From assembly GCF_035958815.1 (NCBI RefSeq), contig NZ_CP108383.1, positions 1,550,001 through 1,614,000 of the forward strand: DNA of 64,000 nt. The letters are read 5' to 3'. The notes beneath the pieces were generated by a model. It was not told where the DNA came from and did no database searches. It worked only from the letters and a program-made list of their open reading frames with translations. This document shows positions 33,359 through 41,992 of the stretch, one piece after another. The stretch is from Nocardia sp. NBC_01327 (GTDB taxonomy: Bacteria > Actinomycetota > Actinomycetes > Mycobacteriales > Mycobacteriaceae). Within the stretch, counting starts at the first letter, position 1. Every line of letters starts with the position of its first letter. A program made the translations under genes and the position numbers.

Positions 33359-34390
33359 ATGCTGGAAACGACGAAACCCGGCTTCACCGGGACGGTCTGG
33401 GAAGCCAGACCGCCCGAGCAGCTGGCCCGAGACCTGGTGACGGGGGCGGGCGCAGTGCCCGCCGCCGAGGCCGGTCTGGCTTGGGCGCGCCTCAGCGCGG
33501 GTTTCGGCGCAGCCGCACTCGAATACGAACATATCCTCGAAATCCTCGACAGCGCTTGGGAATCGAAGAACAGCAAGCCGTTCATCGAACGCATTCGGGC
33601 GCTGCGCGACTGGCTGGCTTCCTCGGCGGCGGATGCGGCGGCTAATGCCGCGCAGGCCGAAGCGCACGCTGCCGCATACGAAATCGCGAAATTGGCGATG
33701 CCGGATGCGAATGACGTCGAGCAGATCAAGCACCTCAAGGAGCTGCTCGAGCAGCTGGGCACGGCGGTCGGAGCGCCTATGCTGGCCCAGGTCGCCCAGA
33801 CCGATACCGCCGCGGATGAGGCGAAAGCCGTTGCGGCGCGGGTGATGCGCACGTACGAGGCGGCGACGGAATCGCTCGCGACGCCGTGGGAGCATCAGGC
33901 TCCGCCCGAGATCACCGCGGGGATGGACACCGGAGGCAATCAGGTGCAGGCGGTGGACCCGGATGCGGGCGCCACCACTCCCGAGATGCCCGGCATGCCG
34001 GGGTTCCCGATCGGGCCGATCGACATCGCTCCGATCAAGACGGAGTTCCGAGTGCGCGGCAATGCTCAAGAGAATGAGGGCATCTCGGAAAAGGTTGTGA
34101 CACAACCGGTCACGGTGCAAACAGGCTCCTCGATGCCGATGGCTCCCGCCGCGGCGGCCGGCGGCGGGGACGGCGAAGACGAACACGTCACCCGCTCCGG
34201 ACTTGCCGGCGCTCCCAGTGATGCCGAACTGGGGCTCACCTCGGGCATGCAGGTCGCACCCGCGGTGCTGGGTGGAGTCGATCCGAACGCACAGCGCGTG
34301 CCGGTGGATATCGCGTTCAATGCCGCGAGCACCGGAGTCGAAAGCGCGAAAGCCGCCGCGCCTGCGACGGGTGAGGGAGCTTCAGCATGA
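33359..34390 (+). CDS. PPE-family protein
   Basis: A 343-aa protein. The first ~190 residues follow the PPE fold: FTGTVWEARPPEQLARDL, EHILEILDSAWESKNS (the WxG-type turn), RALRDWLASSAADAAANAAQAEAHAAAYE, then AMPDANDVEQIKHLKELLEQ and the terminal helix AKAVAARVMRTYEAA. The remainder is Pro/Gly- and Ala-rich. Its stop overlaps the next EspG gene, which is the classic PE-PPE-EspG order. ESX export with the PE partner is expected. Confidence 0.8.
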   Translation: MLETTKPGFTGTVWEARPPEQLARDLVTGAGAVPAAEAGLAWARLSAGFGAAALEYEHILEILDSAWESKNSKPFIERIRALRDWLASSAADAAANAAQAEAHAAAYEIAKLAMPDANDVEQIKHLKELLEQLGTAVGAPMLAQVAQTDTAADEAKAVAARVMRTYEAATESLATPWEHQAPPEITAGMDTGGNQVQAVDPDAGATTPEMPGMPGFPIGPIDIAPIKTEFRVRGNAQENEGISEKVVTQPVTVQTGSSMPMAPAAAAGGGDGEDEHVTRSGLAGAPSDAELGLTSGMQVAPAVLGGVDPNAQRVPVDIAFNAASTGVESAKAAAPATGEGASA

Positions 34391-35175
34391 CGACTCTCAC
34401 CAATGACAGCGTGGTCACACTCGCCGCGCAGCTCGGCGTGCAGACCCTGCCGCTGGTCTTATCGGTAGGGCCGCAACAGGATTCGTACGACGAACTGGCC
34501 CTTGCGCACGAGCAAGCGCGCGCCGAGCTGCTTGCCGCTCGCGTTCTGGATCCCCGCGGTGATGTCGAACCGGGCATAGCCACAGCGCTGTTCGTGCTCG
34601 CGCAGCCGGATCGTGAACTGGCAGTGCGTATTTTCACCGGCGACGGTCAGGTGCGGGTATGCCTGGCACGGCGCGGTGAAGAGCATGTGCTGGCGGTCCG
34701 GCGAGGCGACAGTATCGAGATCCGATCCCTGTGGTCGGACGGATCGGGTGAATCACTCGCCCGCCCGGTACTCGATGCCCTCGGTCCCCACCCGCCCGCG
34801 GACGTCGCCAGCTTCAGCGCCCTGTCTTCGGACCTGGCCGAACGCTTCGACACCGCAATGACTTCGGAGGATTACGCGAGCTCCGTCTACAGCCTCGGCG
34901 TCCCCGACACCGATGCCACGCTCTACGGCCTCGCACTCTCCTCCTGCCATTCCTACGCCGAAGCGGTGGCCTACGCCTACGCCGACGGCGTCACAGACCG
35001 ATCACCCGGAGCCGTCGTGGTGTACGACACCGCACGAGGCCGCATTGTGGCCGCCCCGGGGGTCGCACCGGATCAGCAAGTCTGGTCCACGTTGACACCG
35101 GGCAGTGATCACCGTGTCGCGCAAGCGATTGCGGGGCTGATCGAATCGCTGCCTGGGGGGAGGTGGCTGCCGTGA
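34387..35175 (+). CDS. espG: EspG-family chaperone paired with the PE/PPE genes
   Basis: A 262-aa protein coupled to the PPE gene (ATGA overlap at 34387). It is divergent from the other three EspGs but has the same order: TLAAQLGVQTLPLVLSV at the start, the central strands LAVRIFTGDGQVRVCLARRGEEHVLAVRRGD, and the C-terminal strands GAVVVYDTARGRIVAAPG. It should recognise the PPE tip encoded beside it. No W-x-x-x-E-F-V-V-L-W start block is present, unlike the substrate-linked EspGs. Confidence 0.75.
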   Translation: MTTLTNDSVVTLAAQLGVQTLPLVLSVGPQQDSYDELALAHEQARAELLAARVLDPRGDVEPGIATALFVLAQPDRELAVRIFTGDGQVRVCLARRGEEHVLAVRRGDSIEIRSLWSDGSGESLARPVLDALGPHPPADVASFSALSSDLAERFDTAMTSEDYASSVYSLGVPDTDATLYGLALSSCHSYAEAVAYAYADGVTDRSPGAVVVYDTARGRIVAAPGVAPDQQVWSTLTPGSDHRVAQAIAGLIESLPGGRWLP

Positions 35176-35268
35176 TCCGCGTATGACCAGGGCAGTCGGT
35201 CCATTCCACAATCGGTGATGCTCAGTCGCATCACCTGCTGATCCCACGAATAGGCAGAGGTACAGACG

Positions 35269-35568
35269 ATGGTTGCATCCGAACACGAAGTTGCCCAAAA
35301 GGCGCAGACCCACATGGCCGACGTGGTTACCACGATCAAGGCCATCCTCGACAAGGTTACCCAGTCCGTGGACGCCGCACGGAAGGGCTGGCAGGGCGAT
35401 GCGAACGCGTCGTTCGTCACCGCTACCTCGAACTGGGATGGCGAAGCTGCGCGGCTGAACGGAATCCTCAACGACATGCAGGACAAGGTCGGCCAGGGCA
35501 CCATCCACTTCCGGAACATGGACTCCGAGAACGAATCCGGTTTCAAGACCCTGACCAATCTCGTCTGA
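35269..35568 (+). CDS. WXG100 protein, EsxB-like
   Basis: A 99-aa protein, ATG 35269. Two helices are joined by the WXG turn RKGWQGDANASF, with a second helix NWDGEAARLNGILNDMQDKVG. It is 47 bases upstream of a second WXG100-type gene and thus one half of the Esx heterodimer exported by this system. The C-terminus NMDSENESGFKTLTNLV has no perfect YxxxD/E signal. Confidence 0.85.
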   Translation: MVASEHEVAQKAQTHMADVVTTIKAILDKVTQSVDAARKGWQGDANASFVTATSNWDGEAARLNGILNDMQDKVGQGTIHFRNMDSENESGFKTLTNLV

Positions 35569-35615
35569 TCTGACTCAGCCGACCGCACCGCTTCGATACT
35601 CGAGAAGGAACTGAC

Positions 35616-35918
35616 GTGCTTTACGACGCAAATACGATGAACGAACTGGCCAGCACGCTGAAGGACTACTACGGCCAGCTGCAGATGTCGAGCAGCGACC
35701 TGCAGGATGCCTCCAAGCAGCTGCAGGCCGCGTGGACGAATGAGAACACCGGCCAGTCGAACTCGGCGTGGACCGCCTTCGCGGCAGTCAAGGGCAAGTG
35801 GGACAACGAGTTCGGCGACACCATGACGACTCTCAACCGCGTCGCCGCGGAGGTCGAGAACGCGCTCGGCCGCGCGCTCGGCGCCGACCAGAAGATCGGC
35901 GACGGTTTCACCTCCTGA
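35616..35918 (+). CDS. WXG100-like protein, EsxA-like
   Basis: 100 aa from GTG 35616, with GAGAAGGA upstream. The motif QAAWTNENTGQSNSAW is a degenerate WXG turn (W-T-N). Helices STLKDYYGQLQMSSSDLQDASKQ and TLNRVAAEVENALGRAL flank it. Partner of the adjacent EsxB-like protein. It is followed by a strong hairpin (35939-35970) before eccB. Confidence 0.8.
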   Translation: MLYDANTMNELASTLKDYYGQLQMSSSDLQDASKQLQAAWTNENTGQSNSAWTAFAAVKGKWDNEFGDTMTTLNRVAAEVENALGRALGADQKIGDGFTS

Positions 35919-35938
35919 GGAGAACGAACAGCTCGACG

Positions 35939-35970
35939 CAGCGCACTCCTCCGCACGGAGGAGTGCGCTG
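35939..35970 (+). terminator. Strong hairpin between the Esx pair and eccB
   Basis: CAGCGCACTCCTCC (35939-35952) pairs perfectly with GGAGGAGTGCGCTG (35957-35970) around a 4-base loop: a 14-base-pair stem with no U-tract. It lies 21 bases after the EsxA-like stop and 58 bases before the eccB start, so it could terminate or attenuate transcripts or stabilise the 3' end of the abundant esx mRNA. Confidence 0.65.
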
Positions 35971-36028
35971 CTGTCGGATGTCGCCCGGTATTCTCATGCG
36001 TGAAGATCTTGCTCCCACGGAGGATTAG

Positions 36029-37540
36029 TTGCCAGCCCAATTGACCACTCGTGCCCAGGTCAATGGGTACCGTTTCCTGCTGCGGCGTCTCGACCACGCG
36101 CTGATTCGCCGCGATGTGCGTATGCTGCATGATCCGATGCGATCGCAATTTCGGTCGCTGATGGTCGGCGCGGTACTGGCCCTTCTGGTTGTGGCGGGCG
36201 CGACCATCCTGGCTTTCATCAAGCCGCAGGGCTCTATCGGCGATGCAAATATCGTGATGGGCAAGGACAGCGGCGCACTCTATGTCGTGGTGCGGGACAA
36301 AGACGACAAAACCAAGATGACAATGCACCCGGTGCTGAATCTGGCCTCCGCACGCCTGATTTCGGGAACCAACGAGAGTCCGACATCGGTCAAGGACAGC
36401 AAACTCAATTCGGTACCGCGCGGCCCGATACTGGGTATTCCAGGGGCTCCGGCGGCTCTCCCCGGTTCCAGCCAAGGCGATCGATCACAGTGGACGCTGT
36501 GCGATGCCGTGCAGCTGTCGGCCACCGGCGGCTCAGCTTCCTCGGCGGGTTCGATAACCACCGCCATCGCGGGTGGACTCGAACTCAGTGCACGGATCAA
36601 GCCTGCCGACGCCGGCACGGCGCTCTTTGTTCGCAAGGGCGACAAGACGTATCTGATCTACGATGGCAAGCGCGCTGAGGTCGACTCGCAGAACACCGTC
36701 ATGACTCGCTCCCTGAACCTGACGGGACAGCGCCCGAGGCCGGCGACAACCGGTCTGCTGGGTGCCGCTATCGAAGTGCCGCCGCTGGTTTCGCCGACGA
36801 TTCCGAACGCGGGCTCGTCCGGCCCAGGTCGGCTCAACGGCATGCCGGTAGGCGGTGTAATCAGCGTCGCAGGGCTCGGCAGTGTGGATAAATCGGAGCT
36901 TTACGTTGTGCTTTCCGATGGCGTACAACGTATTTCGGCATTCACCGCCCAGATGATCCGAAACTCCAACTCGCAGGGCATGGACGAGATCAAGTCGGTG
37001 CCGCCGGATCTGCTCGACGGCATCCCGGTGGTGCACTCGCTGCCGGTCGACGACTTCCCGGCCGCGGTACCGAAGATCATTTCCGCGGAGGACAATCCGA
37101 TTGCCTGTATCTCCTGGTCGAAGACCAAGGCGACCGGTTTGATGGAATCCGATGCGGCCGAGGGCCCCACCGACCGCTCCGCGATCTCGGTGCTCGTTGG
37201 CACCCGGCTCCCTCTATCTGAATCCGCAGTACCGGTTACGCTGGCTACTGCCGACGGCACGGGCGACCGCATCGACAATGTCTACGTCCCGCCCAGCAGC
37301 GGTGAATTCGTCCGTTCCACCGGCCTGGAACCGGGCAGTCTGCGCCGGGACAGCCTTTTCTATGTGGCAGACAATGGAATCCGCTACGGCATACCGGATC
37401 TGCAGACCGCCCAGATTCTCGGTCTGGGCACCACGCCCCGGCTCGCTCCGTGGTCGGTTATCGGGCAGCTCGTTACCGGGCCCACCCTGAGCAAGGCGGA
37501 TGCGCTGGTCAGTCGCGATGCGCTGCCGACTGGCCAATGA
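36029..37540 (+). CDS. eccB: EccB, ESX core membrane component
   Basis: 503 aa from TTG 36029, with ACGGAGGA just upstream. The N-terminus follows the EccB pattern: PAQLTTRAQVNGYRFLLRRL, then RMLHDPMRSQFRSL before a single membrane helix at residues ~43-64. The rest is the outside repeat domain, with GSIGDANIVMGKDSGALYVVV, VLNLASARLI, GPILGIPGAP and WTLCDAV. EccB is the bitopic subunit of the ESX membrane complex, with its bulk in the periplasm. It is separated from the other ecc genes by the kinase/lipoprotein block. Confidence 0.95.
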   Translation: MPAQLTTRAQVNGYRFLLRRLDHALIRRDVRMLHDPMRSQFRSLMVGAVLALLVVAGATILAFIKPQGSIGDANIVMGKDSGALYVVVRDKDDKTKMTMHPVLNLASARLISGTNESPTSVKDSKLNSVPRGPILGIPGAPAALPGSSQGDRSQWTLCDAVQLSATGGSASSAGSITTAIAGGLELSARIKPADAGTALFVRKGDKTYLIYDGKRAEVDSQNTVMTRSLNLTGQRPRPATTGLLGAAIEVPPLVSPTIPNAGSSGPGRLNGMPVGGVISVAGLGSVDKSELYVVLSDGVQRISAFTAQMIRNSNSQGMDEIKSVPPDLLDGIPVVHSLPVDDFPAAVPKIISAEDNPIACISWSKTKATGLMESDAAEGPTDRSAISVLVGTRLPLSESAVPVTLATADGTGDRIDNVYVPPSSGEFVRSTGLEPGSLRRDSLFYVADNGIRYGIPDLQTAQILGLGTTPRLAPWSVIGQLVTGPTLSKADALVSRDALPTGQ

Positions 37541-37564
37541 CGTTGGCCGGCAGACGAGTTCGGA

Positions 37565-39142
37565 TTATTTTACGGTTGCGTGCAGGATCGGGAGCAGCTT
37601 TTCGAGCAGCACTTTTTCTGAGCCTGTCGACCACTCCGTCAACGCGGCAACGGCCTGCGGATCATCGAGGACGATGACAGTGGCAGTGCTGGCGGTGACG
37701 GCGGCCGGAAGATTCACAAGGCTGCCGCCGCCCGCATCGGCATCACTACGCACGGCTAGTACATAGCCTGTGTCCACTCCGGACATCGCGTCATACTGAG
37801 GAAATGTTCCGGAGTTGGCTGGCCGGGGGTTGGGCTCATTACCCTGACTGTTGAACTTCGGGTTGTAGGTGAATCCCAGATCCTCGAAGAACTTTGCCTG
37901 AGGGCCTGGTTTCAAGTCGACGCTCATCGAGGGGTCCTGGCCGTGCTGGCCCCAGATATTAACGGCCCCGATGAATTTCCCGGCAAAGGCGGGATTCTGT
38001 GCACGAGCCTCGGATACCGACGTCGGGGCGACTACACCCGATGCGGTGGAAGCCGCAGAATTGTGCTGTGTGGCCCACACTCCCACACCTGTGGCCAGAG
38101 CGATCGCCGTCGCGGCAACCGTCCCTATGAGTACTCCACGCCGGGGGTGGTTCGGTTTCGAATCGACCGAGTCGCCCGATTCAGCGAAATCATCGTTTGC
38201 TGAGTCGTTCCCAGTCCGAGCTCGGAGTGCCGATGGTTCACTCGCACCGATCACGGCGGGTCGATGCTGTGGCACGGTGTCCATCGAGAGGTCGGAAACC
38301 CCGTATTCGAGAACAGATTTCAAAGCGGCGGTGAAGTCGTGACAGGTCTCGAACCGGTCCGCCGGGTTCTTAGCCATGGCCACGGCGAGCACTTTGTCGA
38401 TATCGGCGGGCAGTGTGGGGTCTACGGCAGTGAGCCGAGGCGGAGGCTCGTGCAGGTGTCCGATCATCACCATGGCCGGTTGGTTTCCCGGATAAGGGTT
38501 TTGGCCGGTGGCGAGTCGGAAGAACGAGCAGGCGAGGCTGTATATATCGGCGCGATGGTTCAGCCGCTCCCCGCTCAGTTGTTCAGGTGAAGCGTAGGCG
38601 ATAGTAGCGACGAAGGCGCCGGCCTGAGTGAGCTCATTCGTGTCGTCAGTGGATTTGGCTACACCGAAATCGGTGAGTAGTACCCGCTCTTCGCCGTGGT
38701 CACCGGTTGAGAGCAGGAAGTTCGCAGGCTTGACATCACGGTGCAGCAGACCGCGGCGATGCGCGTGATCGAGTCCCCGGCCGACTTCGGTCGTGATGTG
38801 CAGCGCGCGCCACGGCGTCATCGAGGTCGACTTCTGCGCGGCGGCATCCGCCGCGTCGATACCGTTGACGTACTGCATGGCGATCCACAATTGGCCGTGG
38901 TCCTCGCCGCGGTTGTAGATCGAGACGATATTCGGATGGTCCAGTGCGGAAGCCAGATTCGCCTCACGCTCGAAGCGCGCACGGTACTCGTCGTTGGTGC
39001 TGAACTGCGGGCTGAGCACTTTGAGTGCATCCCAGCGCGGGAGTTCCGGGTGCTTGGCCAGATACACCGTGCCCATGCCACCTGTGCCCAGCACGCGTTC
39101 GATGCGGTAGCCGCCGACGATGGAGCCCGGTCCGATACTCAT
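37565..39142 (-). CDS. PknB-like Ser/Thr kinase with external sensor domain (left copy)
   Basis: A 525-aa protein, ATG 39142. Kinase domain 1-~280: LGTGGMGTVYLAKH, DALKVLS, HRDVKPANFLL, DFGVAK and SPEQLSG. One membrane helix follows (VLIGTVAATAIALATGVGVWA, ~345-365) and a ~150-residue external domain starting SEARAQNPAFAGKFIGAVNI and ending LLEKLLPILHATVK. Kinase and external domain are both closely matched by 44479-46053. It is the last gene of a minus-strand unit behind two lipoprotein genes. It probably senses an envelope signal and phosphorylates ESX or cell-wall proteins; this is inferred. Confidence 0.9.
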   Translation of the reverse strand: MSIGPGSIVGGYRIERVLGTGGMGTVYLAKHPELPRWDALKVLSPQFSTNDEYRARFEREANLASALDHPNIVSIYNRGEDHGQLWIAMQYVNGIDAADAAAQKSTSMTPWRALHITTEVGRGLDHAHRRGLLHRDVKPANFLLSTGDHGEERVLLTDFGVAKSTDDTNELTQAGAFVATIAYASPEQLSGERLNHRADIYSLACSFFRLATGQNPYPGNQPAMVMIGHLHEPPPRLTAVDPTLPADIDKVLAVAMAKNPADRFETCHDFTAALKSVLEYGVSDLSMDTVPQHRPAVIGASEPSALRARTGNDSANDDFAESGDSVDSKPNHPRRGVLIGTVAATAIALATGVGVWATQHNSAASTASGVVAPTSVSEARAQNPAFAGKFIGAVNIWGQHGQDPSMSVDLKPGPQAKFFEDLGFTYNPKFNSQGNEPNPRPANSGTFPQYDAMSGVDTGYVLAVRSDADAGGGSLVNLPAAVTASTATVIVLDDPQAVAALTEWSTGSEKVLLEKLLPILHATVK

Positions 39143-39151
39143 GTGGATTCC

Positions 39152-40447
39152 TTACAGGTACTGACTGTTGGCCAGCAGGGCATACTGTGCGGCGGCACGC
39201 TGATGGACATCCGCCAACTGCGCGCCGGCGACGCGTGCGACGTAGCGGTCGTAGCGCAGAGTGCAGATGAAGCGGTCGGGCTCGTCCCAGTAGTTGTTGT
39301 AGCTGTCGCGCTTAGGCTTCGGGTTCTCGGCGCAGGCGACGTCGGGGACGTTCGCGGGCTTGTCTGCCGTACCGGTCATGAGGCCGTTGATTCCAGCCCA
39401 TAAAGCGGTAGCGGCCTTCGTGTCAGGGGTTCGCAGTAGTAGCGCACCTTTCTGGGCAGTGGCAATTCGATCCACTCTGTTGTCGTCGAGCAGTCGCTTC
39501 CAGGCGACTTGATCATCGACATAGTGCAGGTAACCGCGAGGTGTCCGGGTCGCTTCGGCGTCCGCGTCTGGACGAAGGAGTTTGTCGGGGTGCAGGGTTC
39601 GGCGCAGCATTGCGTAGGGGTCGTAGTCCAGGAACAACACTTCCCTGGCAGACAGCGGAGGAGTTTGGTCGAGCAGCGGTACTTGCGCGGCATACACCTT
39701 CTCGATGAGATCCTTCAGCCCGGCGAGCTCAGGTTTCGGCAGCTGAACGAATACATTTACGACATACTGGCCGTAGGCGAGGGTGGCAACCATCGATGGA
39801 ATGCCCTGCCGCCAATGAGCTTTAGCGCTCGGATACTTGTCCAGGGTGATATGCGTGTTCAGGTCGGCTGCCACGTCGAAGTCGGCTGCCTCCATTTGTG
39901 TGGCGGCCGACTCGGCCTCTTGCGCGCTCGGGAACTGCAGCGCGGTGATATTGAAGGAGGTGGCATCAGGATCCGTATGCCCACCACCGAAAGGATGAAA
40001 GATGCCGTAGGCACTTGGGTCGCCGGTGTCGGGCAATGGACGAGTGCTGGCCGATGCGCTGTAGCCGAACATCATGTTATTGCGCTCCGCCACCGGCTCG
40101 GTCACACTCGCAAGCACAGAAGATATCGACCCCAATGTGGTGATGGACCATTGCATGACGCCATGGGCAAAACTGGGATCGACGTCCGGACCTGTTGCGA
40201 CTGCGTCCGCCAGCCGCGCGACCGCGAGTTGCTCCCCACTGAGAGCCTCGTGCCGGTACGTGCCTCGGAGGTCGGCAGGGATGGTCGGATAGGTACCGAC
40301 CGCGAGCTTCCGCACGTCGATCTCGCCTGCGACAGCCGTTCCGTCCGTACTGCTCCCACAGCTGGCGAGCACTGCTGAAGTCAAGACGAACGCGAGTGCG
40401 CTGAAAGCCACTCCGGCAGTGCGGCGGCGATTGCTGAAGAACTCCAC
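39152..40447 (-). CDS. Lipoprotein, type A (left copy)
   Basis: 431 aa from GTG 40447, chosen because it lies 8 bases after the upstream stop with GGGGCA before it and starts the signal peptide; the frame is open further. Signal FSNRRRTAGVAFSALAFVL with lipobox LASC. The mature part starts GTAVAGEIDVRKLAVGTYP and has blocks VARLADAVATGPDVDPS, ALQFPSAQEAESAATQMEAADFD and WRQGIPSMVATLAYGQYVV. It ends with DVHQRAAAQYALLANSQYL. It is paralogous to 43206-44462 and more distantly to the type B proteins. Envelope-facing; the family may be that annotated DUF7373 in Nocardia (unverified). Function unknown. Confidence 0.7.
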   Translation of the reverse strand: MEFFSNRRRTAGVAFSALAFVLTSAVLASCGSSTDGTAVAGEIDVRKLAVGTYPTIPADLRGTYRHEALSGEQLAVARLADAVATGPDVDPSFAHGVMQWSITTLGSISSVLASVTEPVAERNNMMFGYSASASTRPLPDTGDPSAYGIFHPFGGGHTDPDATSFNITALQFPSAQEAESAATQMEAADFDVAADLNTHITLDKYPSAKAHWRQGIPSMVATLAYGQYVVNVFVQLPKPELAGLKDLIEKVYAAQVPLLDQTPPLSAREVLFLDYDPYAMLRRTLHPDKLLRPDADAEATRTPRGYLHYVDDQVAWKRLLDDNRVDRIATAQKGALLLRTPDTKAATALWAGINGLMTGTADKPANVPDVACAENPKPKRDSYNNYWDEPDRFICTLRYDRYVARVAGAQLADVHQRAAAQYALLANSQYL

Positions 40448-40455
40448 TGCTGCCC

Positions 40456-41703
40456 CTATTTGCTGTTGGCGAGAATCGCGTACTGCGCCGAAATACGCTG
40501 ATACAGATCTTGTTGCTGATCGGACCAGATTTCGATGGCATAGCGCTGGTAGGCGACGTAGCAATGAAAGTTGGGAACGAATGGTCTACGTTCGTAGTAT
40601 TTGCTGCATCGCGCCGTCGGCAGTCCGGGCGGTGGGTCGACTCGCTGCTGGAATCTATCGATAGAGATCTCATCGACGTAGGTTTGAGCGGCTGCGGCGT
40701 CACGAGTGCGCACCAGTCTTCCGGCACCGTAACTCACGAAATCCACCCCGGCTTTTTCGAATCGCGCCGGGGCTCTGTCGGGATCGTCGACCTTGTGCAG
40801 GGCCCCGTGCCGGTCAAGTGTTCCGTCGAAGGGGTAAGCGGTGTTGTCCCCCGTCGGCAGTGGCAACGTCAGCCGGAGCATGCCTTGCGGGTCGGTTGGA
40901 AGGGACGCCAGTTTATCCGGGAAGGTCGGCTGGAAGGACTTCAGCCGGTCGGCCGTGACGGTGATCGCCTTATCGGAGAGCGCCCGCAGACTAGCTTGGT
41001 CGGATACTTTCAGAGCGCTGTTCGCCTGATCGCTGACGAGGGTGATAATGACGAATTGTCCTGTCGCATACCAGGACGCGAGCTCCTGATACTTGGGGAT
41101 CCAGGAGAGGTGCGCGGTCGGGTACTGAGTGGATTGTGCTGGCTCAGTGCTGTCGTTCGTGCCGAAACGATTGTCGAACCCGCTTCGAGCGAGGGCCGTT
41201 GCGGCTGAGCCGGCGGCGTCTGCGGTATCGAAGATCATGACGGCATCCGTGAGTTCGGTCGCGATGTAGCTGTCGTCGTTCGACTGTCCCGAAGTGGAGA
41301 AGCCCGCGACCAATCCTGCCGTGTTGGCCGAGAAATCAGTGATGTTGAAATAGCCGAATACCGGGTCACCGGCGAAGGATTCGACATCCACGAAGGGGTG
41401 GGTAAAGGAGGAGTGGTACCGCAGTGATGGGTCGACCTCCTGTGGCAGCGGCATGATGTTGCCCAGTCGTAGAGCCTCCATAGTCCGGGCTGTGCGTGCC
41501 GGATCTTTGAACACCCGATCCTGCGGCCTCGACGAGTAGCTGCCCACATTGAGCTTGCTCAGATCGACCGGATTCTCCGCAGCCGCAACCGATTCGGAGC
41601 CACACCCCGAACTCGCCAGTACGGCAATCGTGAAAACCGCACCCATCGTGGTGCGTAGTCGCAATCGGGCCGACCCCCGCCGGTTCCCCAAGCCGTGCCG
41701 CAT
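40456..41703 (-). CDS. Lipoprotein, type B (left copy)
   Basis: A 415-aa protein; ATG 41703. Signal peptide with lipobox ASSGC near residue 35 and a mature start NPVDLSKLNVGSYSSRPQD. It lacks the GTAVAGEID start of type A. Shared blocks: ALRLGNIMPLPQEVDPSL, SWIPKYQELASWYATGQFVI, VSDQASLRALSDKAITVTADR, PPGLPTARCSKYY and QRISAQYAILANSK. First gene of the minus-strand unit, divergent from its paralogue at 41993 across a 289-base shared promoter region. Function unknown; its location next to ESX core genes suggests an envelope accessory. Confidence 0.7.
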   Translation of the reverse strand: MRHGLGNRRGSARLRLRTTMGAVFTIAVLASSGCGSESVAAAENPVDLSKLNVGSYSSRPQDRVFKDPARTARTMEALRLGNIMPLPQEVDPSLRYHSSFTHPFVDVESFAGDPVFGYFNITDFSANTAGLVAGFSTSGQSNDDSYIATELTDAVMIFDTADAAGSAATALARSGFDNRFGTNDSTEPAQSTQYPTAHLSWIPKYQELASWYATGQFVIITLVSDQANSALKVSDQASLRALSDKAITVTADRLKSFQPTFPDKLASLPTDPQGMLRLTLPLPTGDNTAYPFDGTLDRHGALHKVDDPDRAPARFEKAGVDFVSYGAGRLVRTRDAAAAQTYVDEISIDRFQQRVDPPPGLPTARCSKYYERRPFVPNFHCYVAYQRYAIEIWSDQQQDLYQRISAQYAILANSK

Positions 41704-41992
41704 CTACTGCCCGCCCCCACTGATACCGCTTGCTGATCTTCCCTCGTTCTAGTGTGCAAAGTGTACTGGTCGTACGGTTCGACTGTGCGCCCGTCAAGGT
41801 CGCCCCGGCTGCCCTTGGATGGCGGAACCCACACCGATCACGATAGATTCGCCCCGTCTGCTCACGACACGGTGGAGTCCATCGCGCTGTGCCGGCGACG
41901 CTGTGCATTATGGGGCGAGGCTGTCGGGGCGGCGCCGCTGGACCGGTTCTTGCTGGTCCGGTACTGGTACGTCGATTGCTTGGAGGCAGTTC

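Noticed and set aside
41819..41992. Extended N-terminus of the right-hand type B lipoprotein
   Set aside because: The GTG at 41993 has GGAGG at ideal spacing and begins a proper lipoprotein signal. The 58 extra residues look like a non-coding GC-rich frame.
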